Source: Alphaproteobacteria bacterium (GTDB lineage: Bacteria > Pseudomonadota > Alphaproteobacteria > Rhizobiales > Xanthobacteraceae). From it: 64,000 nt of DNA. Below are positions 1 through 7,910 of this stretch, one piece after another; position 1 is the first letter of the stretch, and each line of letters opens with the position of its first letter. The position numbers and the translations under genes are program-made. The notes under the pieces were generated by a model. It made no database searches. It saw nothing but the letters and a program-made list of their open reading frames with translations, and had not been told where the DNA came from. The stretch lies in assembly GCA_037200445.1 (NCBI GenBank), contig JBBCGH010000001.1, forward strand, positions 3,720,001-3,784,000, written 5' to 3'.

Positions 1-128
1 CGGTGGACCTCTCTCTACAACCGAACCTTTCGCGCGCATGTGCTCGGACAAAGTTTTGAGCGACGTCGGCATTACCGCCAGAACAAAGAAGAAATAACAA
101 CGTTGCGCCGCCGACACGTGCCCGATGC

Positions 129-1715
129 TTAGTGGCCTCCGCCAACCACTGCCGCGGGTTTCCTCACCAGCACCGCCAGCACGGCGAGCACGGCGAGCAC
201 GGTGAGCGCGAGGAACACGTCGGCATAGGCCATGACGGCGCCCTGCCGGTGAACGACCTGCGTCATTTGCTTCACCGCCATCGCCTGCGCATCGCTTCCG
301 AACTGGCCGAGACGCGCCGCCATGTTGTTGAGCGCCTCGACCGCCATGGGCCGCGCGAACGTGAAGTTCTCGTGCAGGCGCGCAATGTGCAGGTCGGTGC
401 GGTTGTTGAGGAACGTGTAGATCCAGGCGAGCCCGACCGCGCCGCCGAGATTGCGCATCAGGTTATAGAGGCCGGAAGCGTTCTTGACGCGGTCGGGCGA
501 GAGCGTGCCGAGCGCGACGTTGTTGATCGGAACGATCGCCAGCATTAGCCCGATGCCGCGGAAGATCTGCGGCCACAACAGTTCCCAGAAATCCCAGTCG
601 CGCGTGAGATACGTCATCCAGTATGTGCCGAGCGCAAAGAACGCGAATCCGGCCATCAGCATGAAGCGCGGATCGACCTTGCCGGTCATCCGTCCGGCAA
701 AGGGCGCGGTCAGGAACATGGCGAGGCCCGATACGAACATGGTCTCGCCGATCATCAGCGCGTCGTAGCCGCGGATCTGACCGAGATAGAGCGGATAGAG
801 CAGCGTGAGGCCATAGAGCCCGATGCCGAGCACGAACGAGAACAGGCTGCCGAGCGCAAAGTTGCGGTCCGTGAAGGCGGAGAGATCGACGATCGGCTGA
901 CGCGCCGTGAAGGCGCGGTAGAAGAACAGCAGCGCGGACAGGCCCGACACCCAGGCCATCAGCAGGATACTGTCGTCGCCAAACCAGTCGTTGCGCGGCC
1001 CCTCTTCGAGCACGTATTCGAGTGCGCCAAGGAAGCCGGCCATCGACAAGAGACCAACCCAGTCGAAATTCTGAAACAGCCTGGTGTCCGGCTTGTCGAA
1101 GTCGATCAGCAAGAAAGCCGCGGCCGCGACCACGATGCCGGGGATGATGTTGATGAAGAACAGCCAGTGCCAGGAGAGCGCATCGGTCAGATAACCGCCG
1201 ATGGTCGGGCCGACCGTCGGCGCCAGCGTCGCCACCATGCCGATCAACGGCGAGATGATGCCGAGCTTGGAGCGCGGGAAGATCGTGAACGCGGTCGCGA
1301 ACACGGTCGGGATCATCCCGCCGCCGATGAAGCCCTGCACGGCGCGCCAGAAGATCATCTCGTTGATCGAACTGGAGAGACCGCACATCAGGCTCGCGAG
1401 CGTGAAGCCCGCCGCCGAGATCGTGAACAGGTAGCGCGTGCCGAGGGCGCGCGAGAGAAGCCCGGAGAGCGGAATCATCACCACTTCGGCGATGAGATAG
1501 GCAGTCTGCACCCAGGAGATTTCATTACTGCTGGCGGCAAGTCCCGCCTGGATTTCGGTGAGGGATGCCGAGACGATCTGGATGTCCAGGATCGCCATGA
1601 ACATCCCGAACACCATGAAGAGGAACGTGATCAGCCGACGCGGATCGATTGCATCCGCGTCAGTTGGAGCGGGCTGGGGGACTGCGCCGGCGGTAAGGGT
1701 TGCGGCTTCGGCCAT
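129..1715 (-). CDS. emrB: DHA2-family MFS drug efflux permease (EmrB-like)
   Basis: 528 residues, rich in hydrophobic segments and of the length expected for a 14-helix DHA2 (EmrB/QacA) proton antiporter of the inner membrane. The N-terminal helix carries the DHA2-typical MAILDIQIV stretch, and there is a motif C-like GPTIGGYL near residue 170. It lies 15 bases downstream of an EmrA-type adaptor on the same strand, so the two probably form one tripartite efflux system with an unlinked outer-membrane channel. The C-terminal helix contains a repeated Leu-Ala-Val run encoded by 9-base tandem repeats. Start is the ATG at 1715. Substrate is unknown. Confidence 0.93.
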   Translation of the reverse strand: MAEAATLTAGAVPQPAPTDADAIDPRRLITFLFMVFGMFMAILDIQIVSASLTEIQAGLAASSNEISWVQTAYLIAEVVMIPLSGLLSRALGTRYLFTISAAGFTLASLMCGLSSSINEMIFWRAVQGFIGGGMIPTVFATAFTIFPRSKLGIISPLIGMVATLAPTVGPTIGGYLTDALSWHWLFFINIIPGIVVAAAAFLLIDFDKPDTRLFQNFDWVGLLSMAGFLGALEYVLEEGPRNDWFGDDSILLMAWVSGLSALLFFYRAFTARQPIVDLSAFTDRNFALGSLFSFVLGIGLYGLTLLYPLYLGQIRGYDALMIGETMFVSGLAMFLTAPFAGRMTGKVDPRFMLMAGFAFFALGTYWMTYLTRDWDFWELLWPQIFRGIGLMLAIVPINNVALGTLSPDRVKNASGLYNLMRNLGGAVGLAWIYTFLNNRTDLHIARLHENFTFARPMAVEALNNMAARLGQFGSDAQAMAVKQMTQVVHRQGAVMAYADVFLALTVLAVLAVLAVLVRKPAAVVGGGH

Positions 1716-1730
1716 AGCGGGCCCTTCGCT

Positions 1731-2987
1731 TTAGCGCACGCGGCTTGCCGCGGTGCGGATCGGCGCCGCGATTGCGCCGGGCTTGGTGTCGACGTTGACG
1801 ACAACCGACATGCCGGGGCGCAGAACGCCCTGCTCGGCGAGTTCGGCCGGCACCTGAATGCGCACCGGCACGCGCTGCACGATCTTGGTGAAGTTGCCGG
1901 TCGCGTTGTCGGGCGGGAGCAATGAGAACACCGAGCCGGAGGCCGGCGCGACGCTCACCACCGTGCCGTCGATCTTCTTGCTGCTGAACGCATCGACCGA
2001 GATCTGCACCGGCTGGCCGGGCTTCACCCCGGCGAGCTGTGTCTCCTTGAAGTTCGCGTCGACGTAAACCGCATCGAGCGGCACCAGGCTCGCGAGCCGC
2101 TGGCCGGGCTGCACATAGTCGCCGACCTGCATCGCGCGATTACCGATCGCACCATCCATCGGCGCCTTGATGACGGTGAACGAGAGGTCGCGTTCGGCCT
2201 TGTCGAGCGCGGTCTGCAATTCCTTCAGCGTGCGTGCTGCTTCTTCCTGCTGCGCCTTCAGCACAGCCTCGTTGGCTTGCGCGGCTTCGATCGCGGCCTG
2301 CGCGCCCTGCACCGAGGCCTTGCTCTGGTCCCGCGCGGCGAGCGCGGCATCGAGCGCCTGCTTGCTGGCGTAGTCACGCGCCGCAAGCTGCTGCTGGCGC
2401 GCGTAGTCGGCTTCGGCGCGCGCCGAGCCCGCCTGCGCGGAGGCAAACTGTGCCCTGGCCTGATCGATCGCGGCTTGCTGCGCCTCGACCTGCTTGCCGA
2501 TGCGCGCGATGGCCGCCTGCTGCGTCATCACCTTGCCGCGCGCCGAGTCGACCGCGAGGCGATAGTCGCCGTCGTCGATCTTGGCGATCACGTCACCGGC
2601 ACGCACATGCGCATTGTCCTCGACCAGCACCGCATCGACATAGCCGGACACCTTCGCGGCAAGCGTCGTGTTCTTCGCGCCCACATAGGCATCGTCGGTC
2701 GAGACGAGATAGCGGCCGGCAGTCCACCAGTAGTGGCCGTACCAGCCGCCCACGCCCAGCACCGCCAGCAGACCCGCGACCGCCAGAGCCTTGCGGTTCA
2801 GCCGCCTTTTGGGCTGTGGCTCCTGGGCGCTCTCACGAACCGCGACCGGGCCGCCCGGCTTGGCAGTGTCCGGCGTCTGAACCACCGGAGCGGGTGCGGC
2901 GGGGGAGTCCGCCCCTTCTTTCTTCTGCCAAGCCGGCCGGCCCGTGGTAACGGCCAGCCCTTCGGATGAATCGCGGTCGCGGAACAT
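1731..2987 (-). CDS. emrA: HlyD/EmrA-family periplasmic adaptor of the efflux pump
   Basis: 418 residues: a Pro/Ala-rich cytoplasmic N-terminus (1-60), one transmembrane helix (about 67-85), a biotinyl-lipoyl-like segment beginning GRYLVSTDDAYVGAKN, a long Ala/Gln-rich coiled-coil hairpin (about 150-260) and a beta-barrel end (GDYVQPGQ, VDANFKETQL). This is the EmrA type of membrane fusion protein, linking the permease to an outer-membrane channel. I prefer the ATG at 2987, which has AAGGG eight bases upstream, over an in-frame GTG at 2996. Its promoter lies in the divergent region shared with the TetR gene and is covered by an operator. Confidence 0.92.
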   Translation of the reverse strand: MFRDRDSSEGLAVTTGRPAWQKKEGADSPAAPAPVVQTPDTAKPGGPVAVRESAQEPQPKRRLNRKALAVAGLLAVLGVGGWYGHYWWTAGRYLVSTDDAYVGAKNTTLAAKVSGYVDAVLVEDNAHVRAGDVIAKIDDGDYRLAVDSARGKVMTQQAAIARIGKQVEAQQAAIDQARAQFASAQAGSARAEADYARQQQLAARDYASKQALDAALAARDQSKASVQGAQAAIEAAQANEAVLKAQQEEAARTLKELQTALDKAERDLSFTVIKAPMDGAIGNRAMQVGDYVQPGQRLASLVPLDAVYVDANFKETQLAGVKPGQPVQISVDAFSSKKIDGTVVSVAPASGSVFSLLPPDNATGNFTKIVQRVPVRIQVPAELAEQGVLRPGMSVVVNVDTKPGAIAAPIRTAASRVR

Positions 2988-3031
2988 GAATGCCACCCTT
3001 GGACCGGTAAACGCCTGCGAAGTCTTGAAAA

Positions 3032-3050
3032 TGACCGAACCGTTCGGTCA
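3032..3050. promoter_or_regulatory. TetR operator 1 (efflux side)
   Basis: Perfect palindrome TGACCGAACCGTTCGGTCA with 9-base arms around one central base. It sits just downstream of the predicted -10 of the emrA promoter, so a bound repressor would cover the transcription start. A second copy follows at 3090-3108, with centres 58 bases apart. Confidence 0.85.
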
Positions 3051-3058
3051 ATGCCGCC

Positions 3059-3087
3059 TTGACTTACTGCCTCCTCCGACGTATGTC
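3059..3087 (+). promoter_or_regulatory. Predicted sigma-70 promoter of tetR
   Basis: TTGACT (3059-3064) and TATGTC (3082-3087) with 17-base spacing. Operator 2 begins three bases after the -10, so the regulator would repress its own gene. The element is interleaved face to face with the emrAB promoter. Confidence 0.5.
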
Positions 3088-3089
3088 AA
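3061..3089 (-). promoter_or_regulatory. Predicted sigma-70 promoter of emrAB
   Basis: On the minus strand, TTGACA (3089-3084) and TAAGTC (3066-3061) are separated by 17 bases, a perfect -35 with a moderate -10. It overlaps the opposite-facing tetR promoter and points toward operator 1. Prediction from sequence only. Confidence 0.5.
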
Positions 3090-3108
3090 TGACCGAACGG
3101 TTCGGTCA
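3090..3108. promoter_or_regulatory. TetR operator 2 (regulator side)
   Basis: Perfect palindrome TGACCGAACGGTTCGGTCA. It has the same 9-base arms as operator 1 and differs only in the central base. It lies between the predicted tetR -10 and the tetR start codon. Confidence 0.85.
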
Positions 3109-3165
3109 CCGGTTTGTGAGGAAGTTCCGCTGGCGACCCCCGGGGTTCCATTTGAGGCGCTTGAG

Positions 3166-3804
3166 ATGACCGCCACACTGATCGTTCCATTCGCCGCCCC
3201 GGGCGATGCATCCGACAGCGCGAAGCGGCGCCAGATCATCGAAGGCGCGCGCGCGGTGTTTCTGTCGCAGGGCTTCGACGCGGCGAGCATGAATGACATC
3301 GCCCGCAGGGCCGGCGTCTCGAAGGGGACGCTCTACGTCTACTTCCGCAACAAGGAAGAACTGTTTGAGGCGATTGCCGAGCAAGAGTGCAGCATGCAGG
3401 CCGAGCGCGTCTTCCAGCTCGACAAGGCCAATCACGATGTCGGCGCGGTGCTGACGAGGCTCGGCACCGACTTCGCGACCTTCATGTGCAATCGCTCGAC
3501 GTCGGCGGTCCGCACCGTGATCGCGATCGCGGATCGCATGCCGGAGGTCGGCCGCCAGTTCTACGAGTCCGGCCCCGCGGTCGGCATTGCGAAGCTCGCA
3601 GGCTATTTGCAGGCGCAGGTCGACGCGGGTGTCCTCGACATTCCTGACTGTGAAATTGTCGCGGGCCAGTTCCTCGAGGCGTGCCTCTCCGGAACGTTCA
3701 AGCCGGTGCTGTTCAACTTCGCGCCCCCTCCCCCGGCGGAGCGGATCGCCTACGTGGTTGGCATCGCGGTGCGCGCCTTCATGAAGGCGTACGGGAAGGG
3801 ATGA
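3166..3804 (+). CDS. TetR/AcrR-family repressor of the emrAB efflux genes
   Basis: 212 residues with a TetR helix-turn-helix at about residues 22-68 (RQIIEGARAVF, MNDIARRAGVSKGTLYVYF), followed by a ligand-binding domain with a TetR_C-like Pro-rich end. The reading frame is open upstream as far as 2944, but a start there would put both operators inside the coding region, so the ATG at 3166 is preferred. It is transcribed away from emrAB. The two palindromes in the gap are its probable binding sites, making it an autoregulated local repressor. The inducer is not deducible. Confidence 0.9.
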   Translation: MTATLIVPFAAPGDASDSAKRRQIIEGARAVFLSQGFDAASMNDIARRAGVSKGTLYVYFRNKEELFEAIAEQECSMQAERVFQLDKANHDVGAVLTRLGTDFATFMCNRSTSAVRTVIAIADRMPEVGRQFYESGPAVGIAKLAGYLQAQVDAGVLDIPDCEIVAGQFLEACLSGTFKPVLFNFAPPPPAERIAYVVGIAVRAFMKAYGKG

Positions 3805-3812
3805 CCTTCCTT

Positions 3813-3945
3813 GTGTCCCGGGCGCGGCGCAGCACGAAGTGATGCGACGCAGACCCGGGACCCCGGTTACTTCCCCTCAACGAAGCCCAACCGGGGTCCC
3901 GCATCTGCGATGCACCGTTTCACGCTGCATCGCGTGCGGGACACA
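3813..3945. repeat. Long imperfect palindrome between convergent genes
   Basis: About 133 bases with outer arms GTGTCCCGGGCGCGGCGCAGC and GCTGCATCGCGTGCGGGACAC-like sequence and an inner perfect pair GGGACCCCGGTT/AACCGGGGTCCC. It fills the gap between the convergent tetR and osmC genes and resembles the element at 46697-46802. It is probably a dispersed rhizobial palindromic repeat that could also act as a bidirectional terminator. Confidence 0.6.
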
Positions 3946-3948
3946 CGA

Positions 3949-4380
3949 CTACTCCAGCGCCGCATCCAGCGTGATCGCCGCATTGAGCACCTTCGACACC
4001 GGGCAGTTCGCCTTTGCGGCCTCGGCGAGCTTCGTGAATTCGTCCTTGGACAAGCCCGGCACCTTGGCCTTGAGCGTCAGCGCGCTCGATGAAATCTTGA
4101 ACCCGCCTTCGACCTGCTCGATCGAAACGACCGCGCTGGTGTCGAGGCTTTCGGCCGGCTTGCCGGCGCCGGTCAACTGGAACGCCAGCGCCATGGTGAA
4201 GCAGCTCGCATGAGCGGCAGCAATCAGCTCTTCCGGATTGGTGCCCCTCTCGTCGCCGAAGCGGCGCGAAAACGAATAGGGCGTATTGGACAACACGCCG
4301 CTCTGCGTCGTGATCGTGCCCTTGCCTTCCTTGCCGGTGCCGCTCCAGTGAGCGGATGCGTTGCGCTTGATGGCAGCCAT
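3949..4380 (-). CDS. OsmC-family peroxiredoxin
   Basis: 143 residues matching the OsmC/Ohr fold. The two conserved cysteines lie in AAHASCFTMAL and KANCPVSKVL, the latter being the usual VSxxLNA region of OsmC. These proteins reduce organic hydroperoxides in the cytoplasm with a reactive cysteine pair. The start ATG at 4380 has a strong AGGAGG upstream. The pattern resembles OsmC more than Ohr. The gene appears monocistronic and is convergent with tetR. Confidence 0.9.
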   Translation of the reverse strand: MAAIKRNASAHWSGTGKEGKGTITTQSGVLSNTPYSFSRRFGDERGTNPEELIAAAHASCFTMALAFQLTGAGKPAESLDTSAVVSIEQVEGGFKISSSALTLKAKVPGLSKDEFTKLAEAAKANCPVSKVLNAAITLDAALE

Positions 4381-4442
4381 GAGTTGCCTCCTGTTGGATA
4401 ACCAACTCAGTTAGTCGCGCAGCAGGGCAGATGGAAGAGCCA

Positions 4443-5195
4443 TCACACGGTGACCTTCAACGCGGCACGCACGCGAGTGAGCATTGTCTCGACCTCGGCC
4501 CTTGCGGCGGTGAGCTTCGCGGCGTCCCGCGAGCGGATCACGATATTGGTATTCGGCCCCGTCTTCTCGTCGAAGAACGGATAGCTGCCGATCGCTGTGT
4601 CGGGGTGGAGCTTGGCGATCTCGCCAAGCTCGGTGCCGATGTCTCCCTCGCGCACGTCGCCGCGGATCGACTCCGACAGCATCTTCGCGCCGGTCGTGAG
4701 CATCGGCGCCGCGGAGTCGAGCATGACCTGCATGATGGACGGCACACCCGCCATCACGAACACATTGCCGATCTTGAAGCCGGGTGGGCCTTGATTGGCC
4801 CTTAAGAGATCGGAGCCGGCCGGCATCCGCGCCATGCGCAGGCGCGCCTCGTTCATCTCGATGCCGCGCGTCTTGTAGTTCTCCTCCATGATGGCTCGGG
4901 CGCGCGGGTCTACGTCGATCGGCAAGCCAAACGCCTTCGCGACCGAGTCCGCCGTGATGTCGTCATGCGTCGGGCCGATCCCGCCGGTCGTGAATACATA
5001 GGTGTAGCGGTTGCGCAGCGCATTCAGCGCGTCGACGATCTCGTCTTCCTCGTCGGGAACGACGCGCACTTCCTTCAGGTCGATACCGATATTGGTGAGA
5101 TACTCGGCGATATAGCCGATGTTCTTGTCCTTGGTGCGTCCGGACAGGATCTCATCGCCGATGACGAGAATGGCGGCGGTGACGATCGAGGTCAT
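4443..5195 (-). CDS. CinA N-terminal (MoCF/molybdopterin-binding) domain protein
   Basis: 250 residues consisting essentially of one MoaB/MogA-like fold, with the signature TTGGIGPTHDDITADSVAKAF near residue 70 and ILVIGDEILSGRTKD at the N-terminus. Full-length CinA proteins add a C-terminal PncC amidase domain that is absent here, so this is the short stand-alone type common in alphaproteobacteria. True molybdopterin binding is unproven; a nucleotide-pyrophosphatase role has been described for related CinA domains. It diverges from the feruloyl-CoA synthase gene with a 61-base gap. Confidence 0.85.
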   Translation of the reverse strand: MTSIVTAAILVIGDEILSGRTKDKNIGYIAEYLTNIGIDLKEVRVVPDEEDEIVDALNALRNRYTYVFTTGGIGPTHDDITADSVAKAFGLPIDVDPRARAIMEENYKTRGIEMNEARLRMARMPAGSDLLRANQGPPGFKIGNVFVMAGVPSIMQVMLDSAAPMLTTGAKMLSESIRGDVREGDIGTELGEIAKLHPDTAIGSYPFFDEKTGPNTNIVIRSRDAAKLTAARAEVETMLTRVRAALKVTV

Positions 5196-5256
5196 GGCGT
5201 TTCCTTTTCGCGTGGCGCGCTATACTGCATCAAGAAACCGCCATGGGAAACGCCTG

Positions 5257-7110
5257 ATGAACGAGGTGCACGCCACCGCTGCCCCGTATCGGGCGATCAA
5301 CTTTTCGCCGGCGCGGGTGACGCGCACGACGGATGCGGACGGCACAATTCGCCTGTCTTGCGTGGCGGCGCTCGCCCGCTACGAGCCGAGCCTCGCGCAG
5401 CTGTTCCGAAGAAGCGTCGAGGCTCAGCCGGCGCGGACGTTCCTGCAGGAACGCGCTGGCGATCAATGGCGCAAGCTCACCTATGAAGAGGCACGGCCGA
5501 CCGTCGACGCGCTCGCGGCGGCGCTGATCGAGCGCGGGCTCTCGGCCGAGCGGCCGGTCATGGTCCTGTCGGCCAACTCGATCGAGCACGCCCTGCTGAA
5601 ACTCGCATGCTTCACCGCCGGCGTGCCGGTCGCTCCGGTGTCAGTCGCCTATTCGCTGCAAAGCCAGGACTTCGCGAAACTGAAGTTCATCGCCGAGTTG
5701 CTCAATCCAGGCCTGATCTATGTCGCGGACACGGGTCCCTTCGCCAAGGCGCTCGCGGCGCTCAACCTTGCCAACACCGAAATCGTGGCGAGCCGCAACG
5801 GCGCGAACCTCGACACCGTGACCTCGTTCGACGATCTCGCGCGCACAGCCCGCGGCGCGACGGTGGAAAAAGCTGTCGCCGCGACGGGCGCGGACACGAT
5901 CGCGAAAATCCTGTTCACCTCCGGCTCGACCGGGCTGCCCAAGGGCGTCGTCAACACCCATGGCATGCTCACCGCGAACCAGCAGCAGCTGTTGCAGTGC
6001 TGGCCGTTCCTTGCCGAGCGGCCGTTGACGCTGGTCGACTGGTTGCCTTGGAATCACACCTTCGGCGGCAATCACAACTTCAACATGACGCTGCGCCACG
6101 CCGGCACGCTGGTGATCGACGGCGGGCGCCCGCTCCCCTCTATGGTCGGCGAAACGGTGCGCAACCTCACCGAAATTTCCCCGACGATGTATTTCAGCGT
6201 GCCGGCCGGCTATGCGGCGCTGCTGCCGCATCTCGAACGCGACGACAACCTCGCCCGCGCGTTCTTCAAGAACCTTCAGCTCATCTTCTATGCGGCCGCG
6301 GCGCTCCCGCAGGACCTCTGGGATCGCCTTGAAGCTCTCTCGATACGCACGATCGGTCAGCGTGTACCGATGTCGTCGTCATGGGGCACGACCGAGACCG
6401 CCCCGCTTGCGACCGCGGCACACTACCGGCTCGACCGCGCGGGCAATATCGGCGTTCCGATACCCGGGACCGAGCTCAAACTGGTGCCGACCGGAAGCAA
6501 GCTCGAAATCCGCGTCCGCGGGCCGAACGTCACGCCGGGCTACTGGAAACGCCCCGATCTCACGGCGGCCGCGTGCGACGCAGAGGGCTTCTATATGCCC
6601 GGCGACGCGGTGCGTTTCGCTGACAAGGACGACGCTTCGGGCGGCCTCATCTTCGACGGCCGCCTCGCGGAGGATTTCAAGCTGATGACGGGGACCTGGG
6701 TACAAGCCGGAGCACTGCGCGTCGGCGCGCTGGCGGCCTGTTCGCCGGTTCTCCAGGATGCGGCCGTCGCGGGCGCAAACCAGGAATTCGTCGGACTGCT
6801 TTGCTGGCTCAATACGCAGAGTTGTCAGACGCTGATCGGCGATGGCGCGCCGTCCACCCTGCCCGAACTGGCGCAGCATCCCGCGGTGCGCGAACACGTG
6901 CGCAAGGGTCTCGCGCGATGGAACGCCTTGCATCCCGCATCGTCGGAACGGATCGCACGCGCGATCCTGCTGCGCGACGCGCCGTCGATGGACGCGAACG
7001 AGATCACCGACAAAGGCTATATCAACCAGCGTCTCGCACTGGAGCGCCGCGCGGCCGATGCCGAGCGCCTGTTCGCCGCAAAGCCGGACTCAGAGATGAT
7101 CGTCGTCTGA
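5257..7110 (+). CDS. fcs: Feruloyl-CoA synthase
   Basis: 617 residues of the ANL adenylate-forming superfamily. The phosphate-binding loop ILFTSGSTGLPKGVV is at about residues 217-231 and the adenine motif WGTTET at about 375. The opening INFSPARVTR and the LPWNHTFGGNHNFNM stretch are typical of feruloyl-CoA synthases, which activate ferulate and related phenylpropanoids with ATP and CoA. The frame is open upstream to 5119, but the ATG at 5257 avoids overlap with the divergent gene. No enoyl-CoA hydratase/lyase or vanillin dehydrogenase is adjacent, so the rest of the pathway must lie elsewhere. Confidence 0.86.
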   Translation: MNEVHATAAPYRAINFSPARVTRTTDADGTIRLSCVAALARYEPSLAQLFRRSVEAQPARTFLQERAGDQWRKLTYEEARPTVDALAAALIERGLSAERPVMVLSANSIEHALLKLACFTAGVPVAPVSVAYSLQSQDFAKLKFIAELLNPGLIYVADTGPFAKALAALNLANTEIVASRNGANLDTVTSFDDLARTARGATVEKAVAATGADTIAKILFTSGSTGLPKGVVNTHGMLTANQQQLLQCWPFLAERPLTLVDWLPWNHTFGGNHNFNMTLRHAGTLVIDGGRPLPSMVGETVRNLTEISPTMYFSVPAGYAALLPHLERDDNLARAFFKNLQLIFYAAAALPQDLWDRLEALSIRTIGQRVPMSSSWGTTETAPLATAAHYRLDRAGNIGVPIPGTELKLVPTGSKLEIRVRGPNVTPGYWKRPDLTAAACDAEGFYMPGDAVRFADKDDASGGLIFDGRLAEDFKLMTGTWVQAGALRVGALAACSPVLQDAAVAGANQEFVGLLCWLNTQSCQTLIGDGAPSTLPELAQHPAVREHVRKGLARWNALHPASSERIARAILLRDAPSMDANEITDKGYINQRLALERRAADAERLFAAKPDSEMIVV

Positions 7111-7125
7111 CCCTAGCTTTCGTTT

Positions 7126-7174
7126 GAGCATGATCTTTTCCGAAAACCGGTACCCACTATTCGGGATCATGCTC
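7126..7174. repeat. GAGCATGATC palindromic repeat, copy 1
   Basis: 49 bases beginning GAGCATGATC and ending GATCATGCTC, with an inner TTTTCCGAAAACCGGTACCCACT core. It overlaps the first base of the response-regulator stop codon at 7174-7176 and lies between that gene and fcs (convergent). Other copies are at 25978, 31076, 32405, 35482 and 42713. Confidence 0.85.
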
Positions 7175-7584
7175 TATGCGACCGCGCGCCGCTCGCGTAC
7201 GCGATTGCAGGCCTGCTCCGCTTGCCGGAGCACATCCAGCGGCAGCCAGGGCTTTGGCATGTAGATGACGTTGTCGGGGAGCGCCTCTACCCGATCGCCC
7301 GGATAGCCCGTGGTGACCAGCATGGTGATCCGCGGCCACAACACTTTCACGCGCAACGCCAGATCGACCCCATCGAGCAGGCCGGGCAGGCGAACATCGG
7401 CAAAGACCAGCGCGATGTGTTCGCCGTGCTTGCACAGCGTCGCGAGCGCCTCCTCGGCATCCTCGCATTCGACAACGCGAAGGTCGGATTCCTCGAGCAG
7501 CGCAGCGGCAAGCTCACGCACGATCGGATCGTCCTCGACGATCAGCGCGATCGGTTTCGTTTGCTGGAACTCGTGTGTCGCCAT
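7174..7584 (-). CDS. Single-domain response regulator (CheY-like receiver)
   Basis: 136 residues forming one receiver domain: acidic pocket E17-D18-D19, phosphoacceptor D63 in VFADVRLPG, Thr in LVTTGYPG and Lys in MPKPW. There is no output domain, so it should act through protein contacts or a phosphorelay with an unlinked histidine kinase. The ATG at 7584 has a strong GGGGAGGT upstream and is preferred over a more distal in-frame start at 7668. A palindromic repeat touches its stop codon. Confidence 0.87.
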   Translation of the reverse strand: MATHEFQQTKPIALIVEDDPIVRELAAALLEESDLRVVECEDAEEALATLCKHGEHIALVFADVRLPGLLDGVDLALRVKVLWPRITMLVTTGYPGDRVEALPDNVIYMPKPWLPLDVLRQAEQACNRVRERRAVA

Positions 7585-7910
7585 GTCTACCTCCCCGTGA
7601 GGTCGTTGGGCGTACAACGCCCGGCTGGCAGCAACGCGATACCATTTAAAGAGTGAGCCGTGCGTCATGCAAAGGCAACCGGCGCGGTCTCACACTTCGT
7701 CTCCAGTGTTGCGAGAACTTGATCGGGGTTCGCGGGAACCCGCGACGGGCCAATGCTCAAGGAGGAACCAAGACAGCCCAATAACTGGGCAGCAGCCAAA
7801 ATAGCTACGCACGCCAAGCTCCCACCCTGCCCCTTTCGCTGGCGCGGAGATTGCACCTAACATGGGCGAACGGTGGCGGGTTGCCGCCGCCCTGCAGGGG
7901 TTTTGCGCCG
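7585..7910. other. Intergenic region between divergent genes
   Basis: 326 bases between the response regulator and the ATP-grasp gene. It should hold both promoters, but I find no convincing -35/-10 pair. A small hairpin GCCCA-ATAAC-TGGGC is at 7776-7790. No coding frame here has a recognisable product. Confidence 0.4.

Noticed and set aside
2944-3165. Upstream extension of the tetR frame
   Set aside because: It would place both perfect operators and both promoters inside the coding sequence and overlap emrA; the ATG at 3166 fits the TetR family length.
5197-7110. A complete ferulate degradation operon
   Set aside because: Only the CoA synthase is present; no hydratase/lyase or vanillin dehydrogenase gene is next to it.
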